This document shows positions 12,301-27,200 of a stretch of DNA of 64,000 nt, piece by piece; the first letter of the stretch is position 1, and every line of letters starts with the position of its first letter. Position numbers and translations under genes: made by a program. Source of the DNA: Saccharina japonica (taxonomy: Eukaryota > Sar > Phaeophyceae > Laminariales > Laminariaceae); assembly GCA_008828725.1 (NCBI GenBank), contig MEHQ01000511.1, positions 368,897 through 432,896 of the forward strand. Reading direction: 5' to 3'. The notes beneath the pieces were generated by a model. The model saw nothing but the letters and a program-made list of their open reading frames with translations. It was not told the origin of the DNA and searched no databases.

Positions 12301-15300
12301 CATAGTTCTGAACTGCTTGAGATCTCATCCATGGTGCCGTGTTCACCCACGAATTTTAGCAAAACGTTTCTATGTGATATATAGAAACGATGTAATGAGC
12401 CCCCAACTGTTGGAGGTGTCTCTATTAGGAGTAGGAACGGTGCTCCGCCTCGGAAGGGATGCGTGGTTGTTGGTTACATATGCATAGCACTATTAATAGC
12501 TGACTGAATGATCTAGCAGGTAGTGCTATATATCCAACAGTGGTCAATGGTCAAAAGACTAAAGTCGAGCAGCAAATAAATGAGTACGCCCCCCCCCGCC
12601 ATCGATAAAATCTACGCCAGAAAACAAACCAAGTAATTCGACGATGTCATCCATATGCAAGAAAGTCCGTCTCACGAGCAGTTCTCACTATGGATAGGAT
12701 GCAGCTCACCCTTCATGCAACTCACCCAAAACCTCACGGCGTTGACGCTTGGTGCAAAAAATGTCTGCTTGGTCGGTGAAAACCCGGCATGCTCCACCTC
12801 GGCCTTGTAGGGCTGCGATAATCTACGCTCATGCGACTACGGCCATGCATGACATGAGTACACCCCCGCCCCCCGCCCCCCCCCGTATACTCTCGACGCG
12901 TTCGCTGCCCAACAAAGTATATGCTCGTGCCACAACATGGAGGTGTTGGAAGCCAACGACAACTACCTGGAGAGACTACCTGCAAAGCTGGGAGAAATGA
13001 AGCGACTTAAGGTTCTACGGTAAGGCACCCAAAAAAATAGGCAGGCAAAGGAAACACAAAGATTAAAGAAGCTATGACAACGGGGGGGCATAGGAACTAC
13101 TGTAGGACCAAATAGTTTTAGCAAAAATCGGGAAATGTAGAGGACGCGTGCTACGGTAGAGGTAGCACTTTTTGGCTGAATCGGTTTTCTGAACGATCGG
13201 GCTCCTTAACCCAAATTCGTCGTTTTTTCATTTTTATGACGAATAATGTTTCAGAGTATACTTCGGTCATGAGATTTCTCACCCGGCAGCACTTTTATTT
13301 TCCTCCAAAATCATTTTTTGCGTTGAGGTATGACGCTCCTTAAGTGAGGAGCTCAGAAAAAAACATGGTGCACCTCTATCGTAGCATGCGTCAGAGGTTT
13401 TGGTCTGTACCGTAGGTCGTATTTACTATTTACTACGGTCCCCTGTAATAGTTGGCTACGTAGGTGGTACCTATAATGAATGGATGCGGCAATTAGGCGG
13501 TTGTCTGCGTCTTTATACCCACCCGACTGGCGCATCTGTGGCTCGACGTTTTGGTTTTAATTGGTGCGAAAGGGGTAGCACTTTCTGACTGACTGACTAT
13601 TAGTGAATACTAGTGACTGTTAGTGACTATTACTGACTATTACTGGCTTGTAGTGACTACTACAGTAGTGACTACTTAGTAGTGACTAATAGTGACTATT
13701 AATAGTAGTGACTATTAGTGACTTTTACTGACTATTGCCGACTATGACTGACTAGTAGTGACTATTACTGACTATTACTGACTATTATTAATAGTGACTA
13801 GTAGTGACTATTATTAATAGTGACTAGTAGTGACTATTATTAATAGTGACTATTAGTGACTATTACGTAGTGGCTGTTAGTGACTACGTACCTGTTATTA
13901 CGTAGTTGCTACTATTGACTGTTCGTGACTACAGTAATAGTGACTATTAGTGGCTACTCCTGACTATTACTGACTATACTGACTATTACTGACTATTTCT
14001 GACTATTGGTGACTATTACTGACTATTAATGACTATTATTAATAGTGACCAGTAGTGACTATAAGTGACTAGTAATGACTAGTACTGACTACAGTAGTAC
14101 TGACTACGTATTACTGACTACTACTGACTATTACTGGCTACGTATTACTGACTCTTACTGACTACGTATTACTGACTATTGATGACTACGTATTACTGAC
14201 TATTACTGACTATTACTGACTATTACTGACTATTACTGACTATTAATGACTATTAATGACTATTACTGACTATTACTGACTATTATTGACTGTTACTATA
14301 CTCCTCAACTGAGGAACTACCCAATAAGGCATGCCTTAAATACAACCAACTTTTTTTTTATGATACCTGATACCTTTGTACAGTACGAACATAGGTAATG
14401 GGGTTTCCCACAATAAGTCATGTCTTATTTGTGTTTTTGTGATACCTACGTAGGCCATGGGATTTTGATTGTCCATCGGGTTGCACTTTCCTATTTTTCT
14501 CGGGGGGTAGTTTTTGGGTGACTTACTATTAATAGTAGTGTAAATTACTTACCAATAGTACGAACGACTTACTAATAGTACTAATGACTCACTAATAGTG
14601 TAGAGCTCATCGAGTGGGAAAAGTGGGGCTCAGAAAAATCTTGGATGCAACCCGATCCTGGCAGGTCAGTTGGTTGGCTTACTTCGCCAGCCAACCAATA
14701 AACTATAATAATAGTCGTCAAGCCCTCTCCATCCCAAGCAATGACTAGCCGTCAAGTCCTCGCCACTCCAACTAAAATCTAGCCGTGAAACCCTCGCCAC
14801 CCAACTACAACCTAGCCGCCAAGTCTTCGACGCTCAGCCCATACGTAGCCATAGCCTTTGGGGGTCTAGACCATTTGGTGGCTAACACTACCCTCCCTCC
14901 AGGAAACAGTGCCAACCATTTTATGTACATAATATTTACAGACCCGTGTGTGCGCTCGTCGAATATGACGCACACCGCCGCCACAGGCTGGATGTCAACT
15001 GTCTCTCGGACCTTCCGGGGTCGATGGTGCACTTGGAGAGCCTGGAAGAGCTGTGCCTTACGAGCAACTTTTTCGCCATCTTCCCGGAGTTCGCCATGAA
15101 AATGTCCGGCCTCAAAAAGGTACTGGCCCTGCACCCGTTATTACACGCCGGAAACATTCATTTTATACGTACCGTGGCCCCTATTTACACATATATAGGT
15201 ACGCATATAGATAACTTCAACTTGAATGTTTCGGTTGCTTGCTACAGAAATTGTTGTCGTTTCGGTTACGGTTTATGGTTTGCTGTAGCGCTAAATGCTG

Positions 15301-18300
15301 GCGTTAGAGTTAGCGTTACGGTTGGCGTTGGCGTTGGCGTCGTCGTTTTTTTGGATCCTCGTATCCAAACGGTATCTCGTGGGTATGATTTATCGTTGTA
15401 GCTGCGGCAGTAACGGTCGCGATTACCGTTGGCCTTGGCCTTGGCGTCGTCGGCGTTTCGGATTCTCGAATCCAAACGGTATTTTTGTGGGTATGGTTCA
15501 CCGTTGCGGTTGCGGTAGTATCGGTTGCGCTTACCGTTAGTTAGCGTTGGCGTCGGTGTTAGTGTAGTTGTTTTTTTTTCTCATTGTGAAACTCTCTTCT
15601 TATCGCCGCACTCACCATGAGCCCGTCGTCGCCTCCAACCGCCGCCTGTTGTGGGACCCCACGAGTCAAAAATAACCCGGCGGGGGCCAGTCAGTCTAGT
15701 CTACTGCAACGATAAACCATCGGGAACCTAAATATTCACCTCCCGTCGTTACCTCTCCGACATACTCTCCTTCCCCCCCGCTGCTGCCGCTGCAGCTTCT
15801 CCTCGGGAACAATCAATTGAAGAAGCTCCCTTACAGCGTTGGCTTTCTGTCGAGCCTGGAGACGCTCCAGGTGCGAGAACGGGTGCCTGCATTCGTTAGT
15901 TCAAGAGGTCGTCGTTTTTTTCTTATTTTAAAATACTCTTGTTTTGTGTTTTCTTCCTCCACAAAACAAAACAAAAACATATTTTTGACCGTATTTGTGC
16001 CCACGAAGACTCTAGAGTTTTGACCGTCGAGGGGCGGGGGGTGGGTGGGTGAGTGGGTGGGTGGCGCACCTTTTGTTCGCGTTGAAGGCGATTTTGTGTT
16101 ACCCGCCACAACCGTGTTGGTATTGTACATCCAGCAGTCACAAAAGATACACGCGTCAACGTGAACGTTTAGCGCAAACGCAATGGGTCGTTTAGAGCAG
16201 TCGCACTTTATCAAGAGCCCGGGCTATCGAACCAGAGTCTGCCACGTTTCGCTAGACCCAGCTGAACATGCCGTGGAGTGCAAACGAAAGCGATGACTAC
16301 GGTATACATCCCTGCTGTCTTTTCGTCTGCCCAAGAGGAAGGGATTCTCCCCTCCTCTCTTTCTTGGGGGGCTTCCTGCAAACGTACGTCGGTCAGATAA
16401 TCGATTCCCACTTGATGATCTATAGATATTTTCAGGGCTAGATAGATGTATATCTGATCTGTATGATCTGTATGATCTGTATGATCTGTATGATCTGTAT
16501 GATCTGTATGATATGTATGATATGTATGATCTGTATGATCTGTATGATATGTATGATCTGTATGATCTGTATGATCTGTATGATCTGTATGATCTGTATG
16601 ATATGTATGATCTGTATGATCTGTATGATCTCGCTCACGTTGCCGGGTGGGAACCGTACAATCTGCGTGATATGTTTTCTGGGTTGGATCTGTACCCCAC
16701 ACAGATCCTGTACAATTACAGCATCTCATAACGGAAGGTTGTAATCTTAACGATTTGCAAGTAGATCGTGATCTGTGCGACCTGTGGCGTGTTTTTCAAC
16801 TACCACTCTGGACGAAAATATTAGGATCGTTTGGTATTCATGTTTATACACCAAAGGTCTTTACATTTCCACCCACAGTGGTTACCAGTTGCCAGGTAAC
16901 CGTTCAAGAAATTCAGCGGTAACTCAACAGCCCCCAGTTACTCCGCTCAGAGTGGTTACCGCCCAGAGTGGTTACCAGTTACCAGGTAACCGTTCAAGAA
17001 ATATAGCGGTAACTCAATAGCCTTCAGTCGCCCCGGCTTGGCGACCGACCGGTATGTACCTTCTTTCTCACTGTCGAACGTGCTCTCTGTCTATTGCCAC
17101 GCGGTGTGCCCCTACATGGCGCAGGTGAGGAGGACACACGATACTATGCACGGGTCCGCACCTGGTTGTCGCAGACTTTTCCCTCTAGCGGTGACTTTTC
17201 TGAGCCCTCCTTTCGTTGGCTACCCACCGGAAGTACCCACCAGAAACCGTTCATACTACGATACGTATACCCACGATGCCTAACCGAGTACAAAGTATGC
17301 AGTAGCACCACACAAATCTGAGGTCATGGCCTTTCGAACAAGCTAGATTTCACACGCCAACGGCCCAAATATGTAGTCGTAACTCAGATCCGGGGTCGCG
17401 TAGCAAGTAGGCTCTGCCCCCCCCCCCCTCCCCACTACGGTTCGCGCCTTGCGCTTTTATCGCGAGAATGCTTCAGCCTTTTCTCTCTTCCCTCGTCCAC
17501 TCGCATCGAATAACCGAAAGAGTCAGCCCTAGCGAGAAGGGGGGAGTCACAAAAAAATATCCCGGTGTTTCCGTTCGAAGGCGTAATATGCTAAAATGTG
17601 GTGACAGAATAGCAAAAAACTGTGCGGAACGTTCGCCCCCTTTCGTTATATATATACCATAACCACTGAGCTATGCATCGTATCAGTCAGCAGCCGACTG
17701 AGATATCTCAGTAGGTTAGGTGCAGATCCAACAAAAAAAGCACAAGTCGGGGCTTATTCTTCTTGACCATTTTTGACAACCCTTCCGCCACCTCGCCCAG
17801 CCTCCCAATCGGTTCTTAGTAGGATGCAGCTCACGCTTCATGCGATTCGCCCAACGTCTCTCACGACGCTTCTTCGCGTTTGGTGCAAGCAATGTCTGCC
17901 TGGTTGGTGAAAACCCAACGTGCTCCGTCCCCGCATTGTAGGGATACGAGGGTTTAGTGTCACACAGTACGACTACGGCCATGTACCACCTGCGTACACC
18001 CCCCCCCCCATCTCTAGGGATACAAGGGTCTATGGTCCTACGACTACGGCCATGTATGAATATCCGCTACCCCCGCTCCGTCTCGAAAGGGATGCGTGGT
18101 CAATGGTCAAATGACTAAGGCAGGCAACAAATGAGTACCCCCCCCCCCCCCCCGGCTTGCCATTCCCGGGTTTGCTGTCCCCGCGCCAGCTATACAACAA
18201 CCCGCTGGCGGACCCCCCCGCCGAGCTTCTGCTGATGGGCATGGAGACCATGCTGTGGGAGTGTCGCCGGAGGCACTTTGCCCAAGTTAGAGGGCCGCCA

Positions 18301-19697
18301 CCCGTTGTCCGGGTGCATGGCTTCGGGATACAGGTGAAAAAAACTAAAGTAGGAACTCTTTGACGCTATAATTACCTCTCGCATGTCACATACACTCACT
18401 GCAAGGCAAAACAAAAAAAAAACAGCCACGAGGTAGATAGATCTAAAAGGGGTCTGCCCGCAGGCTCGCGCGCAGGCACGATGATATCAACAGTCTTGTT
18501 TTTACTCTCCAACCGCTGTTCCGGTATTAACCAGAAAGACCTCCGCTGCGTGCGGCCGCTGTGCGGGCACAAACAACGTCCGTGTCCCCGTGCCCCCGTG
18601 TCGTTACTGTAGGCACATGTATACTCTTTCATGAGTGCAATGGGTGCTCTTTCTTTTTTTTTACTTGGGAGAGGATAACAGTTCCTTGTTCGGAGGGCTC
18701 TTTTTTTGCTCGCTGTGTTTTCGACGAAAATAATCAGGTCTGCTCGCGGGTCAGGTCGAACCTCGCGGAGTCGGTCGGTCAGGTCGGGTCGGACCGGGTC
18801 GGGTCGGGTCGGACCGGGTCGGACCGGGTCGGGTCGATCGGGTGGACGGGTCGGGTCGGGACGAGTCGGGTCGGACCGGGTGGGACTGGGTCGGGTCGGG
18901 TCGCGTCGGGTCGGGTCGGATCGCGTCGGGTCGCGTCGGGTCGGGTCGGATCGCGTCGGGTGGGGTCAGGTCGGGTCAGGTCAGGTTGGGTCAGATGAGG
19001 ATGCCCTGGCCCGAGCCGTGGGAGATAAAAAATCTCCCGACTCGACCCGACCCGTGAGACTTTGAAGATCTCCTGGACCCGATCCGCGGGTCGGGTGACG
19101 CACGAACCGTGACGAGCCCTGAAAAATACTGCCCATGATAAGTGTCGGTGTGGGACCTGCCTTCCAGCGGAGAGGCCACACAGGGATATAACATCTCCCG
19201 GTATGACCTGGTGGCTTCCCTTTGCGGTGCCTCTCTACGGCATATATGGCACGCGAACAGGCTTGGCCATGTATTTGTTCCGACGTGTGTTTTGCACCGA
19301 CAGGATTCTGTTTTTTGTTTGTCGATTATGTACATACAGCAGTAGTATTATCACGCCGGAAATGTTTTGTTTGAAAAAACAAAAAGAAAAACCGGTTGGC
19401 TGTCACGCTGCAGCTATACTCGTACGAGCGCGCACGAAATGCTTTATTTTCGAAGTGATTTGCTTGCCGTAGGCATTATACATATAGCCGACAAAGGAAG
19501 CTCGTGACGTCTTTTGTTTGTGTATTGCCTTCGAGCCCTTTTTTTTCTGCGGTTATGGTTGTGCGTGTGTTTTTAATTTGTTTTTGGGGGGGTTCAACAC
19601 TAACAACAACAACAACAACACCACCACCACCACCACCACCACCACCACCAACAACAACACCAACAACACCACCACCAACAACAACAACAGCAACACC

Positions 19698-19737
<40 letters not shown>

Positions 19738-19754
19738 CCAACAACAACACTACC

Positions 19755-19786
<32 letters not shown>

Positions 19787-20034
19787 CAAACCGATCATAA
19801 CCGAACGGCAGGAGGAGAAGCTGGAACTCCAACCAGAGTTCGATCGCAAGCTGTCTAGATGCATCAAAACCGCGGCGAAAACGGGAGAGCTAAACTTCAT
19901 GATGGAAGGGCTCACACACTTCCCGATGGGGGTGTTCCAGGAGGAGGTGAGAGAAAGAGAGAGAGAGGGAGGGAGAGAGACAGATAGAGAGAGAGAGGTA
20001 GAGAGAAATATGGAGAGAGAAATAGAGAGAGAGA

Positions 20035-20086
<52 letters not shown>

Positions 20087-21241
20087 AAGGGAGAGGAAGC
20101 GGTGGGAGTTGGTGGAGAGGGGGGGGGGAGGGGCAGGGGTTTTGTTTTTTAGCCAAAGGGGTGCAAGAGGAACACAACAACTAACTGGGATGGTTACCGT
20201 ACCACACACGCGCAAGATGACACCCCCCCCTTGGGTAGATTTTCGAAAGTGCTTTTTTTTCCCCTCAACAACGGGGGGTATATATTAGTAAATCACGAGC
20301 GACCGCCGTCTATGATGACATTGAAAATATATCGACGACATTTTTCTAAAGCCACTCTTTTCGTTGTGTGTGCCCCCCTCCCTCCGCTCCCTCCATGGTT
20401 TGGAGGAACTCGGCTTGATTATGGTGTGTTGTGTTATCACCCGTGTGATACGGTAGGCGTGTTATGTTATCACACCGGGTGATACGGTAAGTGTGTTATG
20501 TTATCACCCGTGTGATTCGGTAGGCGTGTTATGTTATCACACCGGGTGATACGGTAGGCGTGTTATGTTATCGCCCGTGTGATACGGTAGGCGTGTTATG
20601 TTATCACACCGGGTGATACGGTAGGTGTGTTATGTTATCACCCATGTGATACGGTAGGTGTGTTATGTTATCACCCATGTGATACCGTAGGTGTGTTATT
20701 TTAGTACCCGTGTGATACGGTAGTGCGTGTTATGTCATCACCCGTGTGATACGGTAGGTGTGTCATCTTATCACCCCGGGTGATTCGGTATGCCTTATCA
20801 CACGGGTGATACGGTATGCCTTATCATCCGTGTGATACGGTGTGTTATGTTATCACCCCGGGTGATATGGTAAGTGTGTTATCTTATCACCCGGTGTGAT
20901 ACGGTACCGATATACTTCCACTCGGTTTCGGCGAGGGTCTAAGGCGGTGCGTTACGACACCCTGCTCGGTCGCCTGCATATTTATATTGTGTGCGAGGGG
21001 CATCATCAGGCTAAACATTAACTTTCACAAGGACAACCAAACCAAACCAAAGTCTTCTTCCAGTGCGGAGTGCTTCTGAGTGATCAATGTTGAAACTCAT
21101 CATGCTACGTACATATTGCCGGATGGCAAGACTGATAATAACAAACAATGACGTCACTAATAACTTCTTTTTTTTGTGATTGGCTTGGTACTCACACTCC
21201 AAATTGCCTGGTGACAAATATAAAATAAAATAAAATAAAAT

Positions 21242-21282
<41 letters not shown>

Positions 21283-24200
21283 ACAGCGTTGTTTGGTCTG
21301 GCGCCTTACCATCCCACCGTGCGCGGCCGTCATCAGATCGGGAGGAAGCTGAAGAGCTTGCGGCTCGACAGCAACGACTTCAGCAACGCCACCGTAGTTT
21401 TCAGGCACACCTGGCAAGACCTGGGAAAGACAACACATTCGGTGAGGAACTCCTCCGTTACCTCTACCCTCCCCCACTAAATGAATTCATTGAAGCTGTA
21501 ATCCATATGCAAGCCCGCCTCACAAGCGGTTCTTAGTAGGATTAAGCTTACCCTTCATGCGACTCGCCCAACACCTCACGGCGCTTCTTGCGCTTGGTGC
21601 TAGCAATGTCTGCCTGGTCGGTGAAAACCCGACATGCTCCGTCCCGGCATTGTAGGGATGCGAGGGTCTATGGTCATACGACTACGGCCATGCATGAAAA
21701 TGAAGTACCCCCCCCCCCCCCCCCCCCCCCCCCGCCCCGCCTCGCCGTCGCCGTCGCCATCGAGTTGAAACGATCACACCCAGGGGTAGAAATACATTTC
21801 GATACGATATCAAGCAGATTTTTTTATGCTACCATATTCGCACGGAAGATATTATACCTTTGGTACGACATAATACCTGGTCCACAATGCGGCGGCGTCG
21901 CCTTGTTTGTTCTCCTTCGTATGTTGTTACCATGCTTCTTGCCACGAATGCTCTGCCGTGTCGATATACTTCGTATACATAATCGTGTTAACTCACTGGT
22001 AGTGTAATATGAAACCGGGATGTTTTCGGGTGCCGTTCCCGTCATAGCTGTCTTTCCCTACTGCCGTGACATGCGCTATTCCGGGGGACCATAGTAAACA
22101 CTAGTAAATAGGACCTACGGTACACACCATACCCTATATGTTTAACCATTTTTGCTAGTAATATATGGTCCTATTTACTATGGCCCTCCGTAATATGAAA
22201 CTCCCCGCGCTCGTTCGAATTTTGTTACACGATCCTGGCGCTTCGGTTCATTATACGCTTGACACTATAATATACGATGGTCGACAACAACAACAACAAC
22301 AATGACATCTAAAGCTTCTCGCCTGCTATGTATATACACACGCTTCCTGAATTATACAGCCTCAAATTGTGTCCCCCCTCATACGGGATGTACATCCTGC
22401 ATGAGGACATATAAAACCCGTAAGTGCGCGCGATCGAAGTATTACACCCAGCTACGAGCAAAGATGAGCTTCGACGAAATCCTCGAGCTCACAGCTGTGT
22501 GTGTGTGTTTTTTTTATTCTTAAGTATATACCTTGCACCACCCCCGTTTTATTTATGAGTATCCCTCCCAGGTGTGTCCGTGTGCGCTTGGCGCCTGTTA
22601 TAAGCATTACAACCACACCTAAATCTGCTCGTCTGCTTATTATACTGTACGCGGATACTACCTGGCACCCTGCAACATGTATATGTCTTGTATATCGTCG
22701 CAGGTTTCCCTCTGCAACCTGCTGGTTCTGTCCCTAAAATCTTGTAAGCTGCGGCGGTTGAGTGACGACGTCGCGGACCTGGGATGCCTGAGGGAGCTGT
22801 ATCTGGAAAGCAACCTCATCTTGAACCTGCCGGAGGCGTTCACGCGACTCCGGACGTTGGAGGTATGTATATATGGGTCAGAGGTTTTGGGATTCTTGGA
22901 CGGGTTGGACAGGACGAAACCAACTACCAGTACTGTTTATTGATCTCGTCACCTGCGCTTATTACGATATTAAACGCTTTTTGGTCAAAATGTAAGATAT
23001 TGTACAGTAGTATATACGTAAACAGACACGATTCAATAAAATTCTACCCCGTCACACTGAAACTGCGATAATCTCATCATTCTATATACGCACTCTGATT
23101 ATCTTACCTTACGATTTTCGATCATAACGTAAGATCTTGGTACAGATACCAGTATCAAGATTTAATTAAATCCCGCCCGTCACAATGAAACAGCATTTTT
23201 TTTAAATATTATTATGCTGCGCGCTCCGATTGTCTTACTTTACGCTGTTCGGCCACGGTGTAAGATCTTGGACATGAAGAAGAATCGGCTGCAGGACTGC
23301 CCCGATCGGGTAGGCACGCTCTCTCGCTTGAAGCGCTTGGAGCTGGATGGTGAGATCCGCCGAGGGGGGCAGGTGGCATATCGCCCAAAATACTCCACAC
23401 GTTAGACCGATAGATCATCTACAGATAGATCATCTGACAGATAGATCATTTACAGATAGATAGATCATCTACAGATATATCATCTACATATAATATCAAC
23501 TACAGATAGATCATCTACAGATATATCATCTACAGATATATCATCTACATATATATGATCATCTACAGATAGATCATCTACAAATAGATCATCTACAGAT
23601 AGGTCGTCTAGATCATCTAGACTCTAACCTGCTGTTACGAAATCTTGTGCGGGATCTGTACATGGTACAGATATATCCAACCCAAGAAACCTGTCCTGGA
23701 ATGTGCAGATTATACGGCTCCCACGCGAAATCCCTACAGATCAGGGGATCTATCTTCTCTGAGGGATCTAGATCATGAAGCGATAATCGATGATCTGCAT
23801 GATCTGTAGATGATCTGTGTCCGACGTGTGAACTACTCCCACTATTATTACATCTTCTGCGAGTGCGTACAGTAGTAGCGAGAACAGGAAAAGGCCGTTT
23901 CATGCCAACGGATGGTGAGAGATAAACAAACCTTCCCCTTCTTGATCACTTTGGGATAATAAAAAACAAAATCTTTCGGTTCAGCCTGTGGCGTGACATA
24001 TTACCCGCCGGCAAAATCCAAATATATTTTGGTGTCGGGACTTTGACCAAGTTAGAGGTGGCGCGAAAGATTTACCGGCCGGCCAGCCGGCCAATCCAAG
24101 TATAAAATGTGTTTGGGATTTGCAAAGGTGCAGTTCAGGGCTTGATGCTATGGTATCCCCTGTCCCCTGTCGCGGCTTTTAAGCCCTGACCCATTTGGTG

Positions 24201-27200
24201 GGCATAGTGATTGACATAATTGGCTCTATGTACCATAAGCAAAGCCATAAGCTGGAGTGGGCACGTGCCATTAGGATTGTGGGCACAAGGGGTGGCAAAA
24301 CAAGATAAAATAGGCCATAGGCAGCCTATGCCACCCCTATTTTTGGCGTTGGGTTCGTTGAAAGCCCGGGCTAGATGCCCAGTCGGCATGGGGAACTTCG
24401 CTGAATACTTAAACAGCATCGAATCGGTTGACTTATATGCATACGATTCAGCATTTCAGCAGTTCGTTTATGTTCACACACCCCGCTTATGTGTTTAAAC
24501 ACACCCTAAAACACGAAGAAGTCACACTGTGGAAAAATGGCCAAACCCTGGTGCCATAGTTCGCTCTTTTGCGCAAAACCGACCAAAAAAACGTGAACGG
24601 TCCCCAAAAAGGTGGCTTATGGCTACCAAAACCTAAACCAAAACTGTGGGAAAATGGCCAAACCCTGGTGCCATAGTTGGCTTGTTTGGACTCGTGCCAT
24701 TTCGAAAAAGTGGGCACGAAAAAAAAAAAACACCAAATGGGTCAGGGCCTAGCGGCTTTATTGTTTTGTGGCAAGAACCCCCTCATCATACCTGGCAGGC
24801 GTTATCGCCTGCCGTTCCGGATGATATTTATCCCGCCCCTTCGCTAAGAAGGCGTCCGGCGAGCAAGAAAACACCTAATACAAGAATGAGAACCTCCAAG
24901 AAACTTTGTGTAAGTGACCCAGACCAGAGCCAGGAGCACTGCCTGCATAGCAGTAGTCGGTCCCTAGGTCCATACTGCCCTTTAAACATAATACTGGTGG
25001 TATATAGCACCCTAAAAGAAAATGACGTGCCTCCGGCGAAGAGCTCCCTTAGCCCCACCCAACTACCGAATCTTGAGAAATACTGCAAGCTAAGGCAAAT
25101 ACACAACCAAACAAAATGGGCTCGCAACTCCTTATTGTTGGGTTGTCACAATGATGGCTACTCGTAAACTTGAATTTAGTCACATCCATCCAGGGGTCGT
25201 GTTGATTGTTGGTAGCATTTTCTTCCCATACGTACGTAGGCGTCCCGAGTAATATGCAATACCCACCAAATGCAAGTACCGTAAGGGTGCGCGTTATCGC
25301 ACAAGGTTGCGGTCGTTTCTCAGCGCTCGATTTCTTGACAACGATTAAGGGTTCTACAATAAATACCGAACAAAACAAGGTGTTTTCGGGAAACATCTGG
25401 TCGAAAGCCACTCCGACAACTAGAATGTTCCGACTTTAGCACCCGCCTTACCGTTGTCCAGAAATCGAGCGTTGGAAAAAAACGAAAAACAAAAAACGAG
25501 AGCCATCCGAGAATTATAAGGTTTCGACTTTAGCACCCGCCTGCCTTACTTACCGTTCGTTGTCGATAAATCGAGCGCTGAACAAAAGGACCGCACCCCT
25601 GTGCGATAACTCGTAGTATTATCGAGGTACGAAAATTATGTGTTTAATATGTACGGGAGAAGTTGACCAATCCGATCAACACGGGTTGTTGTACCCGTAT
25701 AGTCTATAAGGTACACCTGGGACCAGTTCTTCTGCTGTATGTAGCAGTTGACGTGCGATCGAGAGGAAGCAGCAAGGCAGGGTCGTCAAGACAGGTCCAA
25801 GGTGTGATAAAAGACTGGCCTTACCGTTGTCGTCGATAAATCGAGTGCTGAACAAAAAGACCGCACCCCTGTGGCGATAACTCACATCCTTGACGGTGTA
25901 TTGAGTGAGCTCTTCAGTTACAGAGGCTCCCCCTCCCCGTCCCTGGAAAATGCTTGCGGCTAAAAGTGCAAACCCCTGTATGCCGTACGTACGTGGCACA
26001 GCTATCATAGTTTTTCTTTCCGACAGCGAATGGCAAGCATACCTCGCTGGTACAAAAACAACAACAACAACAACAACAACAACGTTATTACTGGGGGGCC
26101 ATATTAATCACAGAACCCGACGATGGACCGACCCCCAAAAAAGGTTTCCCCGTATGTTTTACACACCATATTCGGTTCTAACTGCTACTGCTGTATGTTC
26201 CCCAGTAGTACTGCATGTATGTATTGAGGAATGCTGACGAACAATCGTCCAAACAAATGCTCCCTTTGGTGCATCGGCAGGCAATCGGTTGGAGCTCCTT
26301 CCACCGTCGCTGTCCCAGCTTACCCAGCTAGAGGTGCTCACTCTGTCCTCCAACCACGTGTACCGGTTACCCGAAGAAATGGTGGGGATGGAGAAGCTGA
26401 AGGTGAGAGCATGTGACCCGCCGCATCAGATTTAATAATAAATATTGTTGTTATTTCTGTTTTTCTCTGCGTTTTTCACTCGACACTGTTTTGCAGTAAA
26501 ATGAGCCTCAACGTTGATCGCTCTTAAGTATAATCGAAATAAGAAAACCAAGGGAAACCAAACCACAAACTGCTGTGCACCAGTTTTCTTTCGTGCGTTA
26601 TCTCAGGGGTAGAGCTCCTATACTGCGATCAAGTGACAAGCCTCATAAAAAGATTTGGTGCTACCCCTATATATATAGTATGCAGCATGCACCGTCCAGA
26701 AAAAAATGCGAGCATATCTCCTTTCCTTTTCCCCCCTGGCCCCACGGGCCCGTCCACTCTTTCTCTCCGAACGGACGCAGCTTGTAACCATGATCGATCG
26801 AATCGTTTTTTTTTTTGCTCCTTTCAGTATGGTTGACCGTTAACGGTAAACACGCTGACGCGGCTTCAAAAACCTGATTGGTCGAATCGTTTTTTGTTGT
26901 TGCAGATGGTTGACCTTAAACGGTAAACATGCCTGACGCTGCTTGTTACCTGATTGGTCGAATCGATCGTTACAGATGCTCGACGTCAACGGTAACATGC
27001 TGACCCAACTTCCCGCGGGGTTCGGCTCCCTCCGGCTTCGGAGCCTGAAGTTATCCTACAACCGGCTCGAGACCCTGAGGCCTGGGGTGTTCCGGCCCGC
27101 GCTCAAGGGCACGCTGACGCAGCTGTGGCTGTCCAACAACAACCTTTTGCAGCTGCCGGACTCACTCATCGAGGTCAGTTTTTACGCGCCATCACAATTT

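Noticed and set aside
16211..16744. Frames of His-Thr-Asp, Ile or Met-Ile-Cys repeats
   Set aside because: Products of the TGATCTGTAT decamer array, not of a gene.
19504..20288. Long Thr/Pro/Asn reading frames over the AAC/ACC repeat
   Set aside because: Any frame through a trinucleotide repeat stays open. Only 19812-19946 has coding composition and splice support.
20420..20910. CRISPR-like array
   Set aside because: Units are contiguous repeats without unique spacers, in a eukaryotic intron, with no cas genes.
21650..21700. 5S rRNA gene in family A (GGTCTATGGTCATACGACTACGGCC)
   Set aside because: Only the first ~15 bases resemble a 5S 5' end. The rest of the 5S structure and internal promoter is missing.
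24646..25167. 173-codon ORF on the plus strand
   Set aside because: It starts inside the 24180-24751 transposon and runs across its end. Composition is not coding-like and no domain is visible.
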